This document shows, in pieces, positions 30,353 to 39,031 of a DNA stretch of 64,000 nucleotides (positions are counted from its first letter, which is position 1; each line of letters begins with the position of its first letter). The stretch is taken from the NCBI RefSeq assembly GCF_030758315.1, contig NZ_CP132336.1, positions 2,075,001 through 2,139,000 of the forward strand, given 5' to 3'. Below the pieces are notes generated by a model, which was given only the letters and a program-made list of their open reading frames with translations, did not search any database and was not told where the DNA came from. This DNA is from Pararhizobium sp. IMCC3301 (lineage in GTDB: Bacteria; Pseudomonadota; Alphaproteobacteria; Rhizobiales; GCA-2746425). A program made the position numbers and the translations under genes.

Positions 30353-32167
30353 TTAATAGACGCGCTTTTTCGGGGCGATCTTTTCCTGTGATATTTCATC
30401 GGACAATGGATCGACATGAACCGGCCGGGAATCCAGTGTCACCTTGCCATCCTCGGAAATCCAGGACAGCGTATGCTTGCGCCAGTTCGTGTCATCGCGG
30501 TCAGGAAAGTCCTCGCGGGCATGGGCACCGCGGCTTTCGGTCCGCGCTTCTGCAGAAAACACCGTGGCAATCGCGTTCACCATCAAATTCTCGTATTCAA
30601 TGGTTTCGACAAGATCCGTATTCCAGATCATCGACCGGTCGGTCACACTGATATCGTCCCGTGCACTCCAGATGTCCGAAATGCGTTCACAACCGCTCTG
30701 CAAAGTTTCGGCGGTGCGGAAAACCGCGGCATCTTCCTGCATCGCCTTTTGCATCTTCAGGCGCAGATCCGCAGTTCTGCTGCTGCCATCGGCAAAACGC
30801 AGTTTGTCAAACCGTTGAATGGCCTTGTCGACAGAGGCCTGATTGAGCTTGCCATTGCCCGCTTTCGGATCAACAATTTCGCCAGCCCGGATTGAAGCGG
30901 CACGTCCGAACACAACAAGATCGATCAGCGAATTGGAGCCAAGGCGATTGGCACCATGAACCGAGGCGCAGGCAGCTTCGCCCACAGCCATCAGACCGGC
31001 AACCTGGCTATCCGGGTTGCCGTCCTTCAGGGTCATCACCTCGCCCCAGTAATTCGTTGGAATCCCGCCCATATTATAATGCACCGTAGGCAGCACCGGG
31101 ATCGGTTCCTTGGTCAGATCCACCCCGGCGAAAATACGCGCGGATTCAGAAATGCCAGGCAGCCGTTCAGCCAGAGTTGCTGGCGGCAGGTGGTCCAGAT
31201 GCAGATGAATGTGATCTTTGTCAGTGCCAACACCACGGCCCTCGCGGATTTCCATCGTCATACAGCGCGACACCACATCGCGCGAGGCAAGATCCTTGTA
31301 GGTCGGCGCATAGCGCTCCATGAAACGCTCGCCCTCTGAATTGGTCAGATAACCGCCTTCGCCGCGTGCGCCTTCCGTAATCAGACATCCGGCCCCATAG
31401 ATACCGGTCGGATGAAACTGAACAAATTCCATATCCTGCAACGGCAATCCGGCGCGGGCCACCATGGCATTACCATCGCCGGTACAGGTATGGGCGGAGG
31501 TCGCCGAGAAATAGGTCCGTCCGTAACCACCCGTTGCCAGCACCACCATTTTGGAGTTGAAGGCATGCAGCGTTCCATCATCCAGCTTCCACGCCAGAAT
31601 GCCCTGGCAGGTGCCCTCATCCGACATGATCAGGTCAATTGCCAGATATTCGATGAAGAATTCCGCGTTGTGTTTCAGTGACTGGCCGTAAAGCGTGTGA
31701 AGAATGGCATGGCCGGTCCGGTCCGCCGCCGCGCAGGTGCGCTGAACTGGCGGGCCTTCGCCATATTCCGTGGTGTGGCCGCCGAACGGGCGCTGATAGA
31801 TTTCGCCCTCTTCCGTGCGCGAAAACGGCACGCCGTAATGTTCCAGCTCATAGACAGCTTTGGGCGCTTCGCGGACCATATATTCAATCGCGTCATGATC
31901 GCCGAGCCAGTCAGACCCTTTCACCGTGTCATACATATGCCACTGCCAGGAATCCGGCCCCATATTGCTGAGGCTGGCTGCAATGCCGCCCTGCGCCGCA
32001 ACCGTATGCGAGCGGGTCGGAAACACCTTGGTCACACAAGCCGTTCGCAATCCCTGTTCGGCCATACCCAATGTGGCGCGCAGCCCGGAGCCGCCAGCGC
32101 CAACCACGACTACATCGAAGGTATGTTCGATGACTTCATAGGCCTTGCCATTTGCAGCAGTTACCAC
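30353..32167 (-). CDS. sdhA: Succinate dehydrogenase flavoprotein subunit
   Basis: Catalytic FAD subunit of complex II, oxidising succinate to fumarate. It has 604 residues: [20 protein letters not shown] dinucleotide fold, the flavin-linking His in [14 protein letters not shown], the active-site [21 protein letters not shown] segment and the C-terminal helical domain. It starts three bases after sdhD. Confidence 0.97.
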   Translation of the reverse strand: MVTAANGKAYEVIEHTFDVVVVGAGGSGLRATLGMAEQGLRTACVTKVFPTRSHTVAAQGGIAASLSNMGPDSWQWHMYDTVKGSDWLGDHDAIEYMVREAPKAVYELEHYGVPFSRTEEGEIYQRPFGGHTTEYGEGPPVQRTCAAADRTGHAILHTLYGQSLKHNAEFFIEYLAIDLIMSDEGTCQGILAWKLDDGTLHAFNSKMVVLATGGYGRTYFSATSAHTCTGDGNAMVARAGLPLQDMEFVQFHPTGIYGAGCLITEGARGEGGYLTNSEGERFMERYAPTYKDLASRDVVSRCMTMEIREGRGVGTDKDHIHLHLDHLPPATLAERLPGISESARIFAGVDLTKEPIPVLPTVHYNMGGIPTNYWGEVMTLKDGNPDSQVAGLMAVGEAACASVHGANRLGSNSLIDLVVFGRAASIRAGEIVDPKAGNGKLNQASVDKAIQRFDKLRFADGSSRTADLRLKMQKAMQEDAAVFRTAETLQSGCERISDIWSARDDISVTDRSMIWNTDLVETIEYENLMVNAIATVFSAEARTESRGAHAREDFPDRDDTNWRKHTLSWISEDGKVTLDSRPVHVDPLSDEISQEKIAPKKRVY

Positions 32168-32170
32168 GAA

Positions 32171-32551
32171 CTACCCTCCAAAACTCAATTTCAGGATTGA
32201 GAACACCGATATCAAGGCGATTGCCGCCGAAAAAAAAGTGTTCCCCAGTAAGAGCGCTATTTTCATGCCCTCTGCTTGAATATAATCTTCAATCACCACC
32301 TGCATACCCAACCGCATATGCCAGGTCACAGACAGGATCGCACCAATAAGTATCGCCGCACCCAGAGGCGATCCGGCAGTGGCGACAAATTCTGAATGAG
32401 AACTGCCTGACAGCATGATCACCATCACGATGAACCCGATGACGAGTGGCACGTTGAAAACCGCGGTCAGTCTTTGTTGCCAAAAATGGCTGGTGCCGCT
32501 TTTGGCTGACCCCAGATAGCGAACCCTTTTCAAAGGTGTAAGCATGGACAT
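32171..32551 (-). CDS. sdhD: Succinate dehydrogenase membrane anchor subunit SdhD
   Basis: Small membrane subunit contributing to heme b and quinone sites. It has 126 residues and three transmembrane helices (about 30-50, 60-80, 98-120). TWHMRLGMQVVIEDYI carries the conserved heme-ligand His, and the N-terminal GSAKSGTSHFWQQRLTA motif is typical of alphaproteobacterial SdhD. An AGGAG site lies about ten bases before the ATG. It is placed between sdhC (12-base gap) and sdhA. Confidence 0.93.
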   Translation of the reverse strand: MSMLTPLKRVRYLGSAKSGTSHFWQQRLTAVFNVPLVIGFIVMVIMLSGSSHSEFVATAGSPLGAAILIGAILSVTWHMRLGMQVVIEDYIQAEGMKIALLLGNTFFSAAIALISVFSILKLSFGG

Positions 32552-32563
32552 GTTGATCTGCTC

Positions 32564-32980
32564 CTATCGAACCATGTAACCGATGATCCACACCACAGGT
32601 GTCAGAATCACTGACCCTGCCAGAGTGGCTTTGGCCAGGGTCTCGCGCTCAAATTTTCCCAGACCATGCGCGGTATCCCAGATAAAATGGCGCAGCCCGC
32701 CAAGCATGTGGTGCAGCATTGCCCAGGTAAGCCCGAACAGGAGTATCTGTCCGACCCAGGACCCGAAAAACCCTCCAACCCTGTCGAAATAGGATTCTCC
32801 GCTGGCCGCCGCCATAAGCCACAAAGCCAACAACACCATGCCGAAATACAGACCCACGCCGGTAATCCGGTGCACGATTGACATAATCATGGTGAACAGC
32901 GGTGTGTAAATCTGCAGATGCGGGGAAAGCGGCCTGTCCGCGCCCGTGCGCGGATGGGAACTGGGTGTCGTCTCGGACAT
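32564..32980 (-). CDS. sdhC: Succinate dehydrogenase cytochrome b556 subunit
   Basis: Membrane subunit of complex II, 138 residues and three transmembrane helices. The family signature RPLSPHLQIY, SIVHRITGVGLYFG and the heme-ligand segment MLHHMLGGLRHFIWD are all present. It is the first gene of sdhCDAB; the 280 bases upstream should hold the operon promoter. Confidence 0.95.
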   Translation of the reverse strand: MSETTPSSHPRTGADRPLSPHLQIYTPLFTMIMSIVHRITGVGLYFGMVLLALWLMAAASGESYFDRVGGFFGSWVGQILLFGLTWAMLHHMLGGLRHFIWDTAHGLGKFERETLAKATLAGSVILTPVVWIIGYMVR

Positions 32981-33260
32981 AATTTACGCCTTCATTTTCT
33001 TGCAAAGCCAACAGGCAGGGCAGTTGCCGGACAGGACGGGCTTCAAATCCGCGCCGGTGTTGCCTTTAAGAACCCTGTTCTTAGAAAACTTCCAGAGCCA
33101 CGTCAAAGTAACCTTTCGCCCCAGGCACAGTTCTTCCTGCTGGTGGCCGAACGCGCATCCCGACATCATATCAGGTTTGTGCGATCAATTCTCATCGGCC
33201 CGCCGAACCTGGCCGGCTTCGCAGCCTCCGGCACGGCCAGAATTTCAATTTACAGTTGTG

Positions 33261-33464
33261 TCAATGCTCGGACAACGTGATGTTTTCTGAATAGATTCCC
33301 TCGACTTCCTTCACCACAGCCTGTCCGCACATCATTGTGCCGGTTTCAGGATTGTGCGCCAGTGTCGGACTTCCATGCAGATTCCAGCCGCCGCTCAGAG
33401 CCTTCGAAACGCACTTGCAAAAAGCCGAATCGTCCGCTCCGGTGATATATCTGTAAAGCCTCAT
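33261..33464 (-). CDS. DUF1737 protein
   Basis: A 67-residue cytoplasmic protein matching the DUF1737 pattern: MRLYRYITGADDSAFCKCVSKALSGGWNL at the start region, followed by HGSPTLAHNPETG and MMCGQAVVKEV. The function of the family is unknown. The ATG at 33464 gives the family start; nine more upstream codons are open but not conserved. It follows the CoA-ester lyase gene by 36 bases on the same strand and precedes sdhC by 280 bases. Confidence 0.85.
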   Translation of the reverse strand: MRLYRYITGADDSAFCKCVSKALSGGWNLHGSPTLAHNPETGTMMCGQAVVKEVEGIYSENITLSEH

Positions 33465-33500
33465 GCCAAATCCTGTATCTAAATTGCGCAATTCGTCTGT

Positions 33501-34382
33501 TCAGGGCAGCAGGCCTGCCTTCATCAGCGTTCGCCTTGCCGCTTTAAGATGGAGAAATTCGACCATTTTATTGTTCACTGTCAACACCGCCTTGCCGGAG
33601 TTCTGCGGCTCGGCAAACGCTCTGCAGATCGCTTCAGCTTCGTGGATCTCGGCCTCTGACGGCGTAAAAGCTGCGCTGCAGATTGCAATTTGTCCAGGAT
33701 GGATCAGGCTTTTTCCGTCCAGACCCAATGCCACGCCCTGTTCACACTCATCCTTGAAACCGGTTTTGTTGTGCAGATCGGTATAAACACCATCAATCAG
33801 CGCCACGCCATGGGCGCGCGCTGCCGCAAGGCATTGCATGATCCATGGCAGATAGGCCTGCCGGCCGTCGATCAGCGGCGTTCCGGTAATCAGGGCCAGA
33901 TCGTTGGTGCCCAGCATAAGCGCTTCCAGCCTTGGATCATCACCCTTCGCCATTGCCGCGATCTCAGCACAGTTCAACACCGCGAGCGGGCTTTCAATCA
34001 TCGCCCACAGCCGGATTGATGGTGATGCATCGCTGGCCTCGAACGCGCTCAGCGCTGCCTCTATGTCAGCAGCACTGTCAACTTTCGGCAGGACGATCCC
34101 GTCTGGCGCCATTGCCAGAACCGCCAGAAAATCCTCTGCGCCCGATGCACTGTCGAGCGGGTTGATGCGCACCAGAATGCGGGTCGCAGGCCGCGGTCCC
34201 GCCAGGGCCTGGCGCAACGCCTCGCGTGCCTCCGCTTTCCGCAGCGGCGCCACCGCGTCTTCCAGATCAAAAATCACTGCGTCAGCGCCCAGTGCATCGG
34301 GGCTGTCCAGAACTTTTGCCAGGGCTCGTGGATTGACGGCCGGCACATAAAGAATACTGCGATAGGAAGATGGTTTGGCCAT
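33501..34382 (-). CDS. HpcH/HpaI (CitE-like) CoA-ester lyase
   Basis: TIM-barrel CoA-ester lyase or thioesterase of 293 residues. Family motifs are RSILYVPAVNPRAL at the start, DAVIFDLEDAVAPLRKAEAR with metal-ligand acids, RINPLDS, IVLPKVDS and the C-terminal GLDGKSLIHPGQI. Members include citrate lyase beta, L-malyl-CoA lyase and (3S)-malyl-CoA thioesterase. No citD or citF is nearby, so a malyl-CoA or methylmalyl-CoA activity is more likely than citrate lyase. It lies upstream of the DUF1737 gene and the sdh operon, and divergent from the flavoenzyme gene. Confidence 0.88.
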   Translation of the reverse strand: MAKPSSYRSILYVPAVNPRALAKVLDSPDALGADAVIFDLEDAVAPLRKAEAREALRQALAGPRPATRILVRINPLDSASGAEDFLAVLAMAPDGIVLPKVDSAADIEAALSAFEASDASPSIRLWAMIESPLAVLNCAEIAAMAKGDDPRLEALMLGTNDLALITGTPLIDGRQAYLPWIMQCLAAARAHGVALIDGVYTDLHNKTGFKDECEQGVALGLDGKSLIHPGQIAICSAAFTPSEAEIHEAEAICRAFAEPQNSGKAVLTVNNKMVEFLHLKAARRTLMKAGLLP

Positions 34383-34515
34383 AGTTGATCCAACAAATCG
34401 TTTTTACCTTATTGCCAAGAAACCGCCTGCCTGTCAGCAGTCTTTTCATGGCGCGGCCGATTCGAACCTGTTACACCCACGGTCAGATGCCAGGTGCATA
34501 AGCCAGCGGTTCCAA

Positions 34516-35682
34516 GTGCAGAATATATTTGATGTCATCATTATCGGAAGTGGTATTGTCGGTGTATCAACCGCTTGGCATTTAAGAGCTCTCGGCTTTG
34601 CCGGTACGATAGCCATTGTTGAACGCGACCCCAGCTTCAGCCACGCTTCAACCAGCCTGTCAGTTGCCGGAATCTGGCAGCAGTTTTCGCTCAAAGAAAA
34701 CATCCAGATGTCGCTCTATGGTGCAAAATTTCTCAAGGAATTTGCCAAGGAACAAAATGTCGATCTTGGCTTTCAGCAACATGGCTATCTGTTTCTCGCC
34801 AGACAGGAGGGCAAAGATGCCTTGTCGGCTAATGTCGCAAGACAGCGCAAACTGAAAGCAGACATCGCGCTGCTGACACCGGCCCTGCTGCAACAGCATT
34901 TTCCCTGGCTGGCAACAGACGATCTGGCTGCAGGCGCTTTGGGCCTGTCAAATGAGGGCTGGTTTGATTCTCACCGCTTGCACAGCTCGATGCGCAGCGC
35001 CGTCCGCGATTGGGATGTCACGCTGATAAAGGGTTATGTCGCCGAGATCGACCATTCCGATACGGAAATCAGGTCCGTCATGCTGGATGCCGGGCGACGC
35101 TTGAAATGCGGCCATCTGGTCAACGCCACCGGTCCGAACGCCGGGACATTCTCGCGAATGGCGCGCATTCGTTTGCCGGTCGAACCTAGAAAACGAACCG
35201 TGTTTGTCGTTCATGGCGGCGCTGCCCTGACCGAAATGCCGGCTCTGGTAGACCCGACGGGTGTCTATCTGCGCCCCGAAGAACCCTTCCATTTATGCGG
35301 CGTTTCGCCGCATATGGCAGAAGATCAGCGCTGCGATGCCGACGATTTTGAACCCGACCATGAGCTGTTCGAACGCATCATTAAACCAGCTCTGATGGCG
35401 CGTATCCCGGCCCTGAAATCCCTCAAACCGATCCGAGCCTGGGCAGGTCACTATGATTATAACAGCTTTGATCAAACTGCGGTTCTGGGGCCACATACCC
35501 GTCTGGCCAATTTCTACTTTGCCAACGGATTCTCCGGCATCGGCCTGCAGCAGGGCCCGGCTGCGGGACGTGGCGTTGCCGAACTGATTCTCCATGGCGC
35601 CTATCAGACCCTCGATCTGTCCCGACTTGGCTTTGAGCGGATTGTCGAAAAACAACCCTTGCAGGAGGAAAACCTGATCTGA
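34516..35682 (+). CDS. FAD-dependent oxidoreductase, DAO family, FOXRED1-like
   Basis: Flavoenzyme of about 388 residues. It has the N-terminal FAD loop VIIIGSGIVGVSTAWHL and a C-terminal segment HYDYNSFDQTAVLGPH...FANGFSGIGLQQGPAAGR that closely resembles mitochondrial FOXRED1, a complex I assembly factor. The in-frame GTG at 34516 (MQNIFDVIIIG) was chosen because it starts just before the dinucleotide fold; the frame is open from 34375 with a TTG, but that stretch is unlike the family. The stop overlaps the next start (TGATG), so it is coupled to the pyridoxal kinase gene. The substrate is unknown; related enzymes oxidise amines or imino acids. Confidence 0.82.
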   Translation: MQNIFDVIIIGSGIVGVSTAWHLRALGFAGTIAIVERDPSFSHASTSLSVAGIWQQFSLKENIQMSLYGAKFLKEFAKEQNVDLGFQQHGYLFLARQEGKDALSANVARQRKLKADIALLTPALLQQHFPWLATDDLAAGALGLSNEGWFDSHRLHSSMRSAVRDWDVTLIKGYVAEIDHSDTEIRSVMLDAGRRLKCGHLVNATGPNAGTFSRMARIRLPVEPRKRTVFVVHGGAALTEMPALVDPTGVYLRPEEPFHLCGVSPHMAEDQRCDADDFEPDHELFERIIKPALMARIPALKSLKPIRAWAGHYDYNSFDQTAVLGPHTRLANFYFANGFSGIGLQQGPAAGRGVAELILHGAYQTLDLSRLGFERIVEKQPLQEENLI

Positions 35683-36626
35683 TGCCCTCGCCTCTTCAGA
35701 AAAACGCCAGACCGGCGGTTCTTGTTATTTCAAGCCTTGTCGCCGATGGATCAGTAGGCGGCCGTCTCGCCTGCTTTGCTCTGGAGCGGCTCGGCTTTCC
35801 GGTATGGTTTGTGCCCACCGTCAGCCTGCCGCGTCACCCCGGCCGCCAGCCGTCGGTGCGCGACGTCACCTCGACAGAGTTTTTGCGCGGATGTCTGAAC
35901 GATCTGGTGAAGCTGGCTGAACAGCAGGACATCGCGGCAGTTCTCACCGGATATATTGGCGATGCCGCACAAATCCCTGTCATAGCCGAGGCCATCAACA
36001 GGTTGAAGACGATCCATCCTGAACTGATCTATCTGTGCGACCCGGTGCTTGGTGATGGCGACAAGCTGTATATTTCAGACGCCGTGGCAAATGCGATGCG
36101 CGATCAACTCTGGCCGCTTTGTGATATCGCCACCCCCAACGTATTTGAACTGTGCTGGCTGGAACGCGCCAAAACTGCATTGCAACAGGGCACCGAACGA
36201 ACAGCGCCGGCCGCGCTGGCGCAACTGGCAGGCAACGCCGCGCCGGGACGAATCGCCGTGACCAGCGTCTGCGGGCTGATGGCCAATCATATTGGCAATC
36301 TGCTGACAGCACCGCAGGCGTCAGCGCTGCTGTTCGAGCATCTTGCCATGCCCCATGCGCCCCATGGCACCGGCGATCTGTTTGCCGCTCTGCTGCTCGG
36401 CCATCATCTCCTCACGGGTGATCTGGAACAGGCCACGGAACGCGCCAGTTCCGCCCTGTTTGAACTGACCGCAAGGGCCGCCCGTTCCGGTCTGGAGGAT
36501 CTGCCGCTGATCGCCGAGCAGACTTCGCTGGAGCGACCGATGGCGATGGTGTCAAAGCGTGTAATCGGTCCGCACCGGCAGACAGTTGGCAGTAAAAGCC
36601 AGACGCCGAAACCACACCCACTTTGA
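35682..36626 (+). CDS. Pyridoxal kinase PdxY-like
   Basis: Ribokinase-superfamily enzyme of 314 residues that phosphorylates pyridoxal in vitamin B6 salvage. Matches include VISSLVADGSVGGRLACFAL near the start, LTGYIGDAAQ, YLCDPVLGDGDKLY, TPNVFELCWL and the catalytic-Asp loop PHGTGDLFAALLLGH. The last 35 residues are a non-conserved basic tail. It is translationally coupled to the flavoenzyme upstream and overlaps or abuts the PLP-enzyme gene downstream, suggesting cofactor supply for that enzyme (inference). Confidence 0.85.
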   Translation: MPSPLQKNARPAVLVISSLVADGSVGGRLACFALERLGFPVWFVPTVSLPRHPGRQPSVRDVTSTEFLRGCLNDLVKLAEQQDIAAVLTGYIGDAAQIPVIAEAINRLKTIHPELIYLCDPVLGDGDKLYISDAVANAMRDQLWPLCDIATPNVFELCWLERAKTALQQGTERTAPAALAQLAGNAAPGRIAVTSVCGLMANHIGNLLTAPQASALLFEHLAMPHAPHGTGDLFAALLLGHHLLTGDLEQATERASSALFELTARAARSGLEDLPLIAEQTSLERPMAMVSKRVIGPHRQTVGSKSQTPKPHPL

Positions 36627-36661
36627 CAGAATTTCGAACCGGAGCCGGATTGCGAAACCAA

Positions 36662-37588
36662 ATGATCAGCCCTGACATCATCCAAAAAGCCCATCAGCGC
36701 ATCAGACCCTATATAAGGCGCACCCCGGTGATGCTCAGCGATGGTGACTTTTGCAACCATGACACGCCGGTTTCCCTGAAACTGGAACTGTTCCAGCACA
36801 CCGGTTCTTTCAAACCCCGTGGCGCCTTCAATAATCTGCTCAGCCGGACGGTTCCCGAAGCCGGTGTGACCGCGGCCTCCGGCGGCAATCACGGCGCTGC
36901 CGTTGCCTTTGCTGCGGCGCGGCTCGGCCACAAAGCCAGAATCTTCGTGCCGGAGGTCTCCAGCGCAGCAAAACAGGCCAAAATCCGCAATGCCGGAGCG
37001 GAACTTGTTGTGGCGGGCGCGCACTATGCAGATGCGCTCGCCCTGTGCGAGGCCTATCAGCAGGAAAGTGGAGCCCTGGCGGTGCACGCCTATGATGCTG
37101 CCGAAACCATCGCCGGACAGGGAACTGTTGCCGTAGAGTGGCTCGACCAGGCTGGGCCACTCGATACTCTGCTGGTGGCGGTTGGCGGAGGCGGTCTGAT
37201 CAGCGGAATTCTTGCCGCTTGCGGGAATCAGTGCCAGGTGGTTGCGGTGGAGCCTGAGGGGTCCGCCTGCCTGTCCAGGGCCATGGCAGCGGGAAAACCC
37301 GTAAATGTTGAAAACAATTCGGTCGCCATCGACAGTCTTGGAGCAAAATCAATTGGCTGTCTGCCCTATCAGATCTGCCGCGATCTTCTGTCGGCTTCCG
37401 TGACTGTTCCCGATGCTGCCATAATCGCTGCTCAGAAGGCTATATGGAATAAATTTCAGATAGTTACCGAAGCCGGTGGTGCCACTGCTCTGGCTGCTTT
37501 GATGCATGGAACCTATTGTCCAAAACCTGGCGAACGGGTCGGTGTGCTGCTATGCGGCGCAAATGCTGATCTGCAGCACCTGTTATGA
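36662..37588 (+). CDS. PLP-dependent threonine/serine dehydratase family protein
   Basis: Fold-type II PLP enzyme of 308 residues. The PLP Lys is in HTGSFKPRGAFN; SGGNHGAAVAFAA binds the substrate carboxylate, GGGGLISGI the cofactor phosphate, and TEAGGATALAAL lies near the end. There is no ACT domain, so it is a catabolic-type threonine/serine dehydratase, a serine racemase or a related ammonia-lyase. The ATG at 36662 (MISPDIIQKAHQRI) fits the family; a TTG at 36623 overlapping the kinase stop gives 13 extra residues and would couple the genes. It ends the three-gene cassette before a terminator. Confidence 0.85.
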   Translation: MISPDIIQKAHQRIRPYIRRTPVMLSDGDFCNHDTPVSLKLELFQHTGSFKPRGAFNNLLSRTVPEAGVTAASGGNHGAAVAFAAARLGHKARIFVPEVSSAAKQAKIRNAGAELVVAGAHYADALALCEAYQQESGALAVHAYDAAETIAGQGTVAVEWLDQAGPLDTLLVAVGGGGLISGILAACGNQCQVVAVEPEGSACLSRAMAAGKPVNVENNSVAIDSLGAKSIGCLPYQICRDLLSASVTVPDAAIIAAQKAIWNKFQIVTEAGGATALAALMHGTYCPKPGERVGVLLCGANADLQHLL

Positions 37589-37614
37589 TTGTTGTAAAAG
37601 AGTCTTGAAACTGT

Positions 37615-37634
37615 AGCCCTTCAGGGCTTATTTT
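37615..37634 (+). terminator. Terminator after the dehydratase gene
   Basis: Short hairpin AGCCC-TTCA-GGGCT followed by TATTTT, 27 bases after the dehydratase stop codon. The stem is short but the placement is apt. Confidence 0.55.
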
Positions 37635-37867
37635 AGAGATGCGTCTGGTGTATGCCACCCGCAAAGGTAAATAGCCGTTCACTCAAACGAGATTTTATGA
37701 TCGTTGACCGTGTGGCCGTTATCGGAAAATTTCTTCGCATGAAAGCCGGGGCTTTGATGTGGCTGGTCTGTTTGGGCTGGCCCGGACAGCACTTCTCCGG
37801 CACCTGACATGACAGAGATATTCCAACGGCAGGCTTGTTGAAACAAGAAAGGATAAAAACCCTGACC

Positions 37868-38326
37868 ATGCCATTACAGGCTCCGTCCTCCGACACTGCG
37901 CCGAAAAAGCGCGGGAGCGTGCCGTCAGCACCGTCCCTGTCAGAGGCAGCGGCAGAATCCGGAATTACTTCGGAAGACGCCCTCAAAATTGTCCTTGCCA
38001 GTCTGGATGACTCCAAGGCCGAAGAAACCCTTCCCATCGATATAACCGGTAAATCTCCCCTGTTCGATCACATCGTAGTCGCCAGCGGGCGTTCCCATCG
38101 GCATGTCAATGCGATTGCCGATCACCTGCTGCGCGATCTGAAAACCGCAGGCCTTGGCCGTGCATCTGTTGAGGGCCTGCCGGCCTGCGACTGGGTGCTG
38201 GTCGATACCGGTGATGTTGTTGTGCACATCTTCCGCCCTGAAGTGCGGGAGTTTTACAACATCGAAAAAATCTGGCGTGCACAGGACGATGATATGAAAC
38301 CAGCTACAGTCCCGGCAAACGCTTGA
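37868..38326 (+). CDS. rsfS: Ribosome silencing factor RsfS
   Basis: Binds uL14 on the 50S subunit and blocks subunit joining when nutrients are scarce. About 152 residues, with a disordered Ala/Pro/Ser-rich N-terminus and the RsfS domain from about residue 40: VLASLDDSKAEETLPIDITG, DHIVVASGRSHRHVNAIADH, WVLVDTGDVVVHIFRPEVRE and FYNIEKIW. The ATG at 37868 is used; a TTG at 37835 with 11 more codons is possible, as the AAAGGA site is 14 bases from the ATG. It lies four bases before rlmH. Confidence 0.93.
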   Translation: MPLQAPSSDTAPKKRGSVPSAPSLSEAAAESGITSEDALKIVLASLDDSKAEETLPIDITGKSPLFDHIVVASGRSHRHVNAIADHLLRDLKTAGLGRASVEGLPACDWVLVDTGDVVVHIFRPEVREFYNIEKIWRAQDDDMKPATVPANA

Positions 38327-38330
38327 GCCT

Positions 38331-38813
38331 GTGAAACTGGTGATTGCCGCCATCGGGCGGATGAAACGCGGCGCGGAACAGGATTTGTGCGCGCGCTATA
38401 CAAAGCGCATCGACAAGGCCGGACGCGGGCTCGGACTTGGACCGTTGCGGATCGTCGAATTCAACGAGTCGCGCGCGCCTCGGCCGGCTGAACGTAAAGC
38501 GCAGGAAGCTGAATTGTTGCTGAATGCAGCGCCTCCGGAGGCTGCAAAATTTGTCCTTGACGAGCACGGAAGTGGACATAGCAGCCGCAGCTTTACTGAC
38601 CTTCTGTCGGCCCGGCGCGATGACGGCGTAGCGGAAGCCTGGTTTTTTATCGGCGGTGCAGATGGACATGGCGATGCCCTGCTGACAGCGGCGACTGACA
38701 AGATCGCGTTGGGTCAAATGACCTGGCCGCATCAGATCGTGCGCTGCCTGCTGGCCGAACAGATTTATCGCGCCATCACAATTCTGTCGGGGCATCCCTA
38801 TCACCGCGACTGA
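38331..38813 (+). CDS. rlmH: 23S rRNA pseudouridine1915-N3 methyltransferase RlmH
   Basis: SPOUT-class methyltransferase of 160 residues with a GTG start (MKLVIAAIGRMKRGAEQ). The knot region shows the SAM-binding FIGGADGHG and the closing LGQMTWPHQIVRCLLAEQIYRA followed by HPYH. It directly follows rsfS, as in most bacteria. Confidence 0.95.
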   Translation: MKLVIAAIGRMKRGAEQDLCARYTKRIDKAGRGLGLGPLRIVEFNESRAPRPAERKAQEAELLLNAAPPEAAKFVLDEHGSGHSSRSFTDLLSARRDDGVAEAWFFIGGADGHGDALLTAATDKIALGQMTWPHQIVRCLLAEQIYRAITILSGHPYHRD

Positions 38814-39031
38814 ACCGGTCCAGACTGCGAATTGCCGCTTTTGACTGGAGCACCGGCACGTTTTATGAATGATGCTGTAATTGATGAATCAGATTTCCTC
38901 GTCAGGCCAGGCAAGCAACATTTCGCGGTGCAGCGCATCGGGTGCGTCGCTGTCACCAAATGCTCGAGGGATTGGGTTCAGCAATGCTCGTTATTCATAA
39001 AATGTGCTCCAGTGTGCGGTAAACAGGCCTC

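Noticed and set aside
38814-39031. Possible small RNA gene between rlmH and the envC-like gene
   Set aside because: No hairpin with a T-run and no recognised RNA family; only 218 bases, probably a promoter region.
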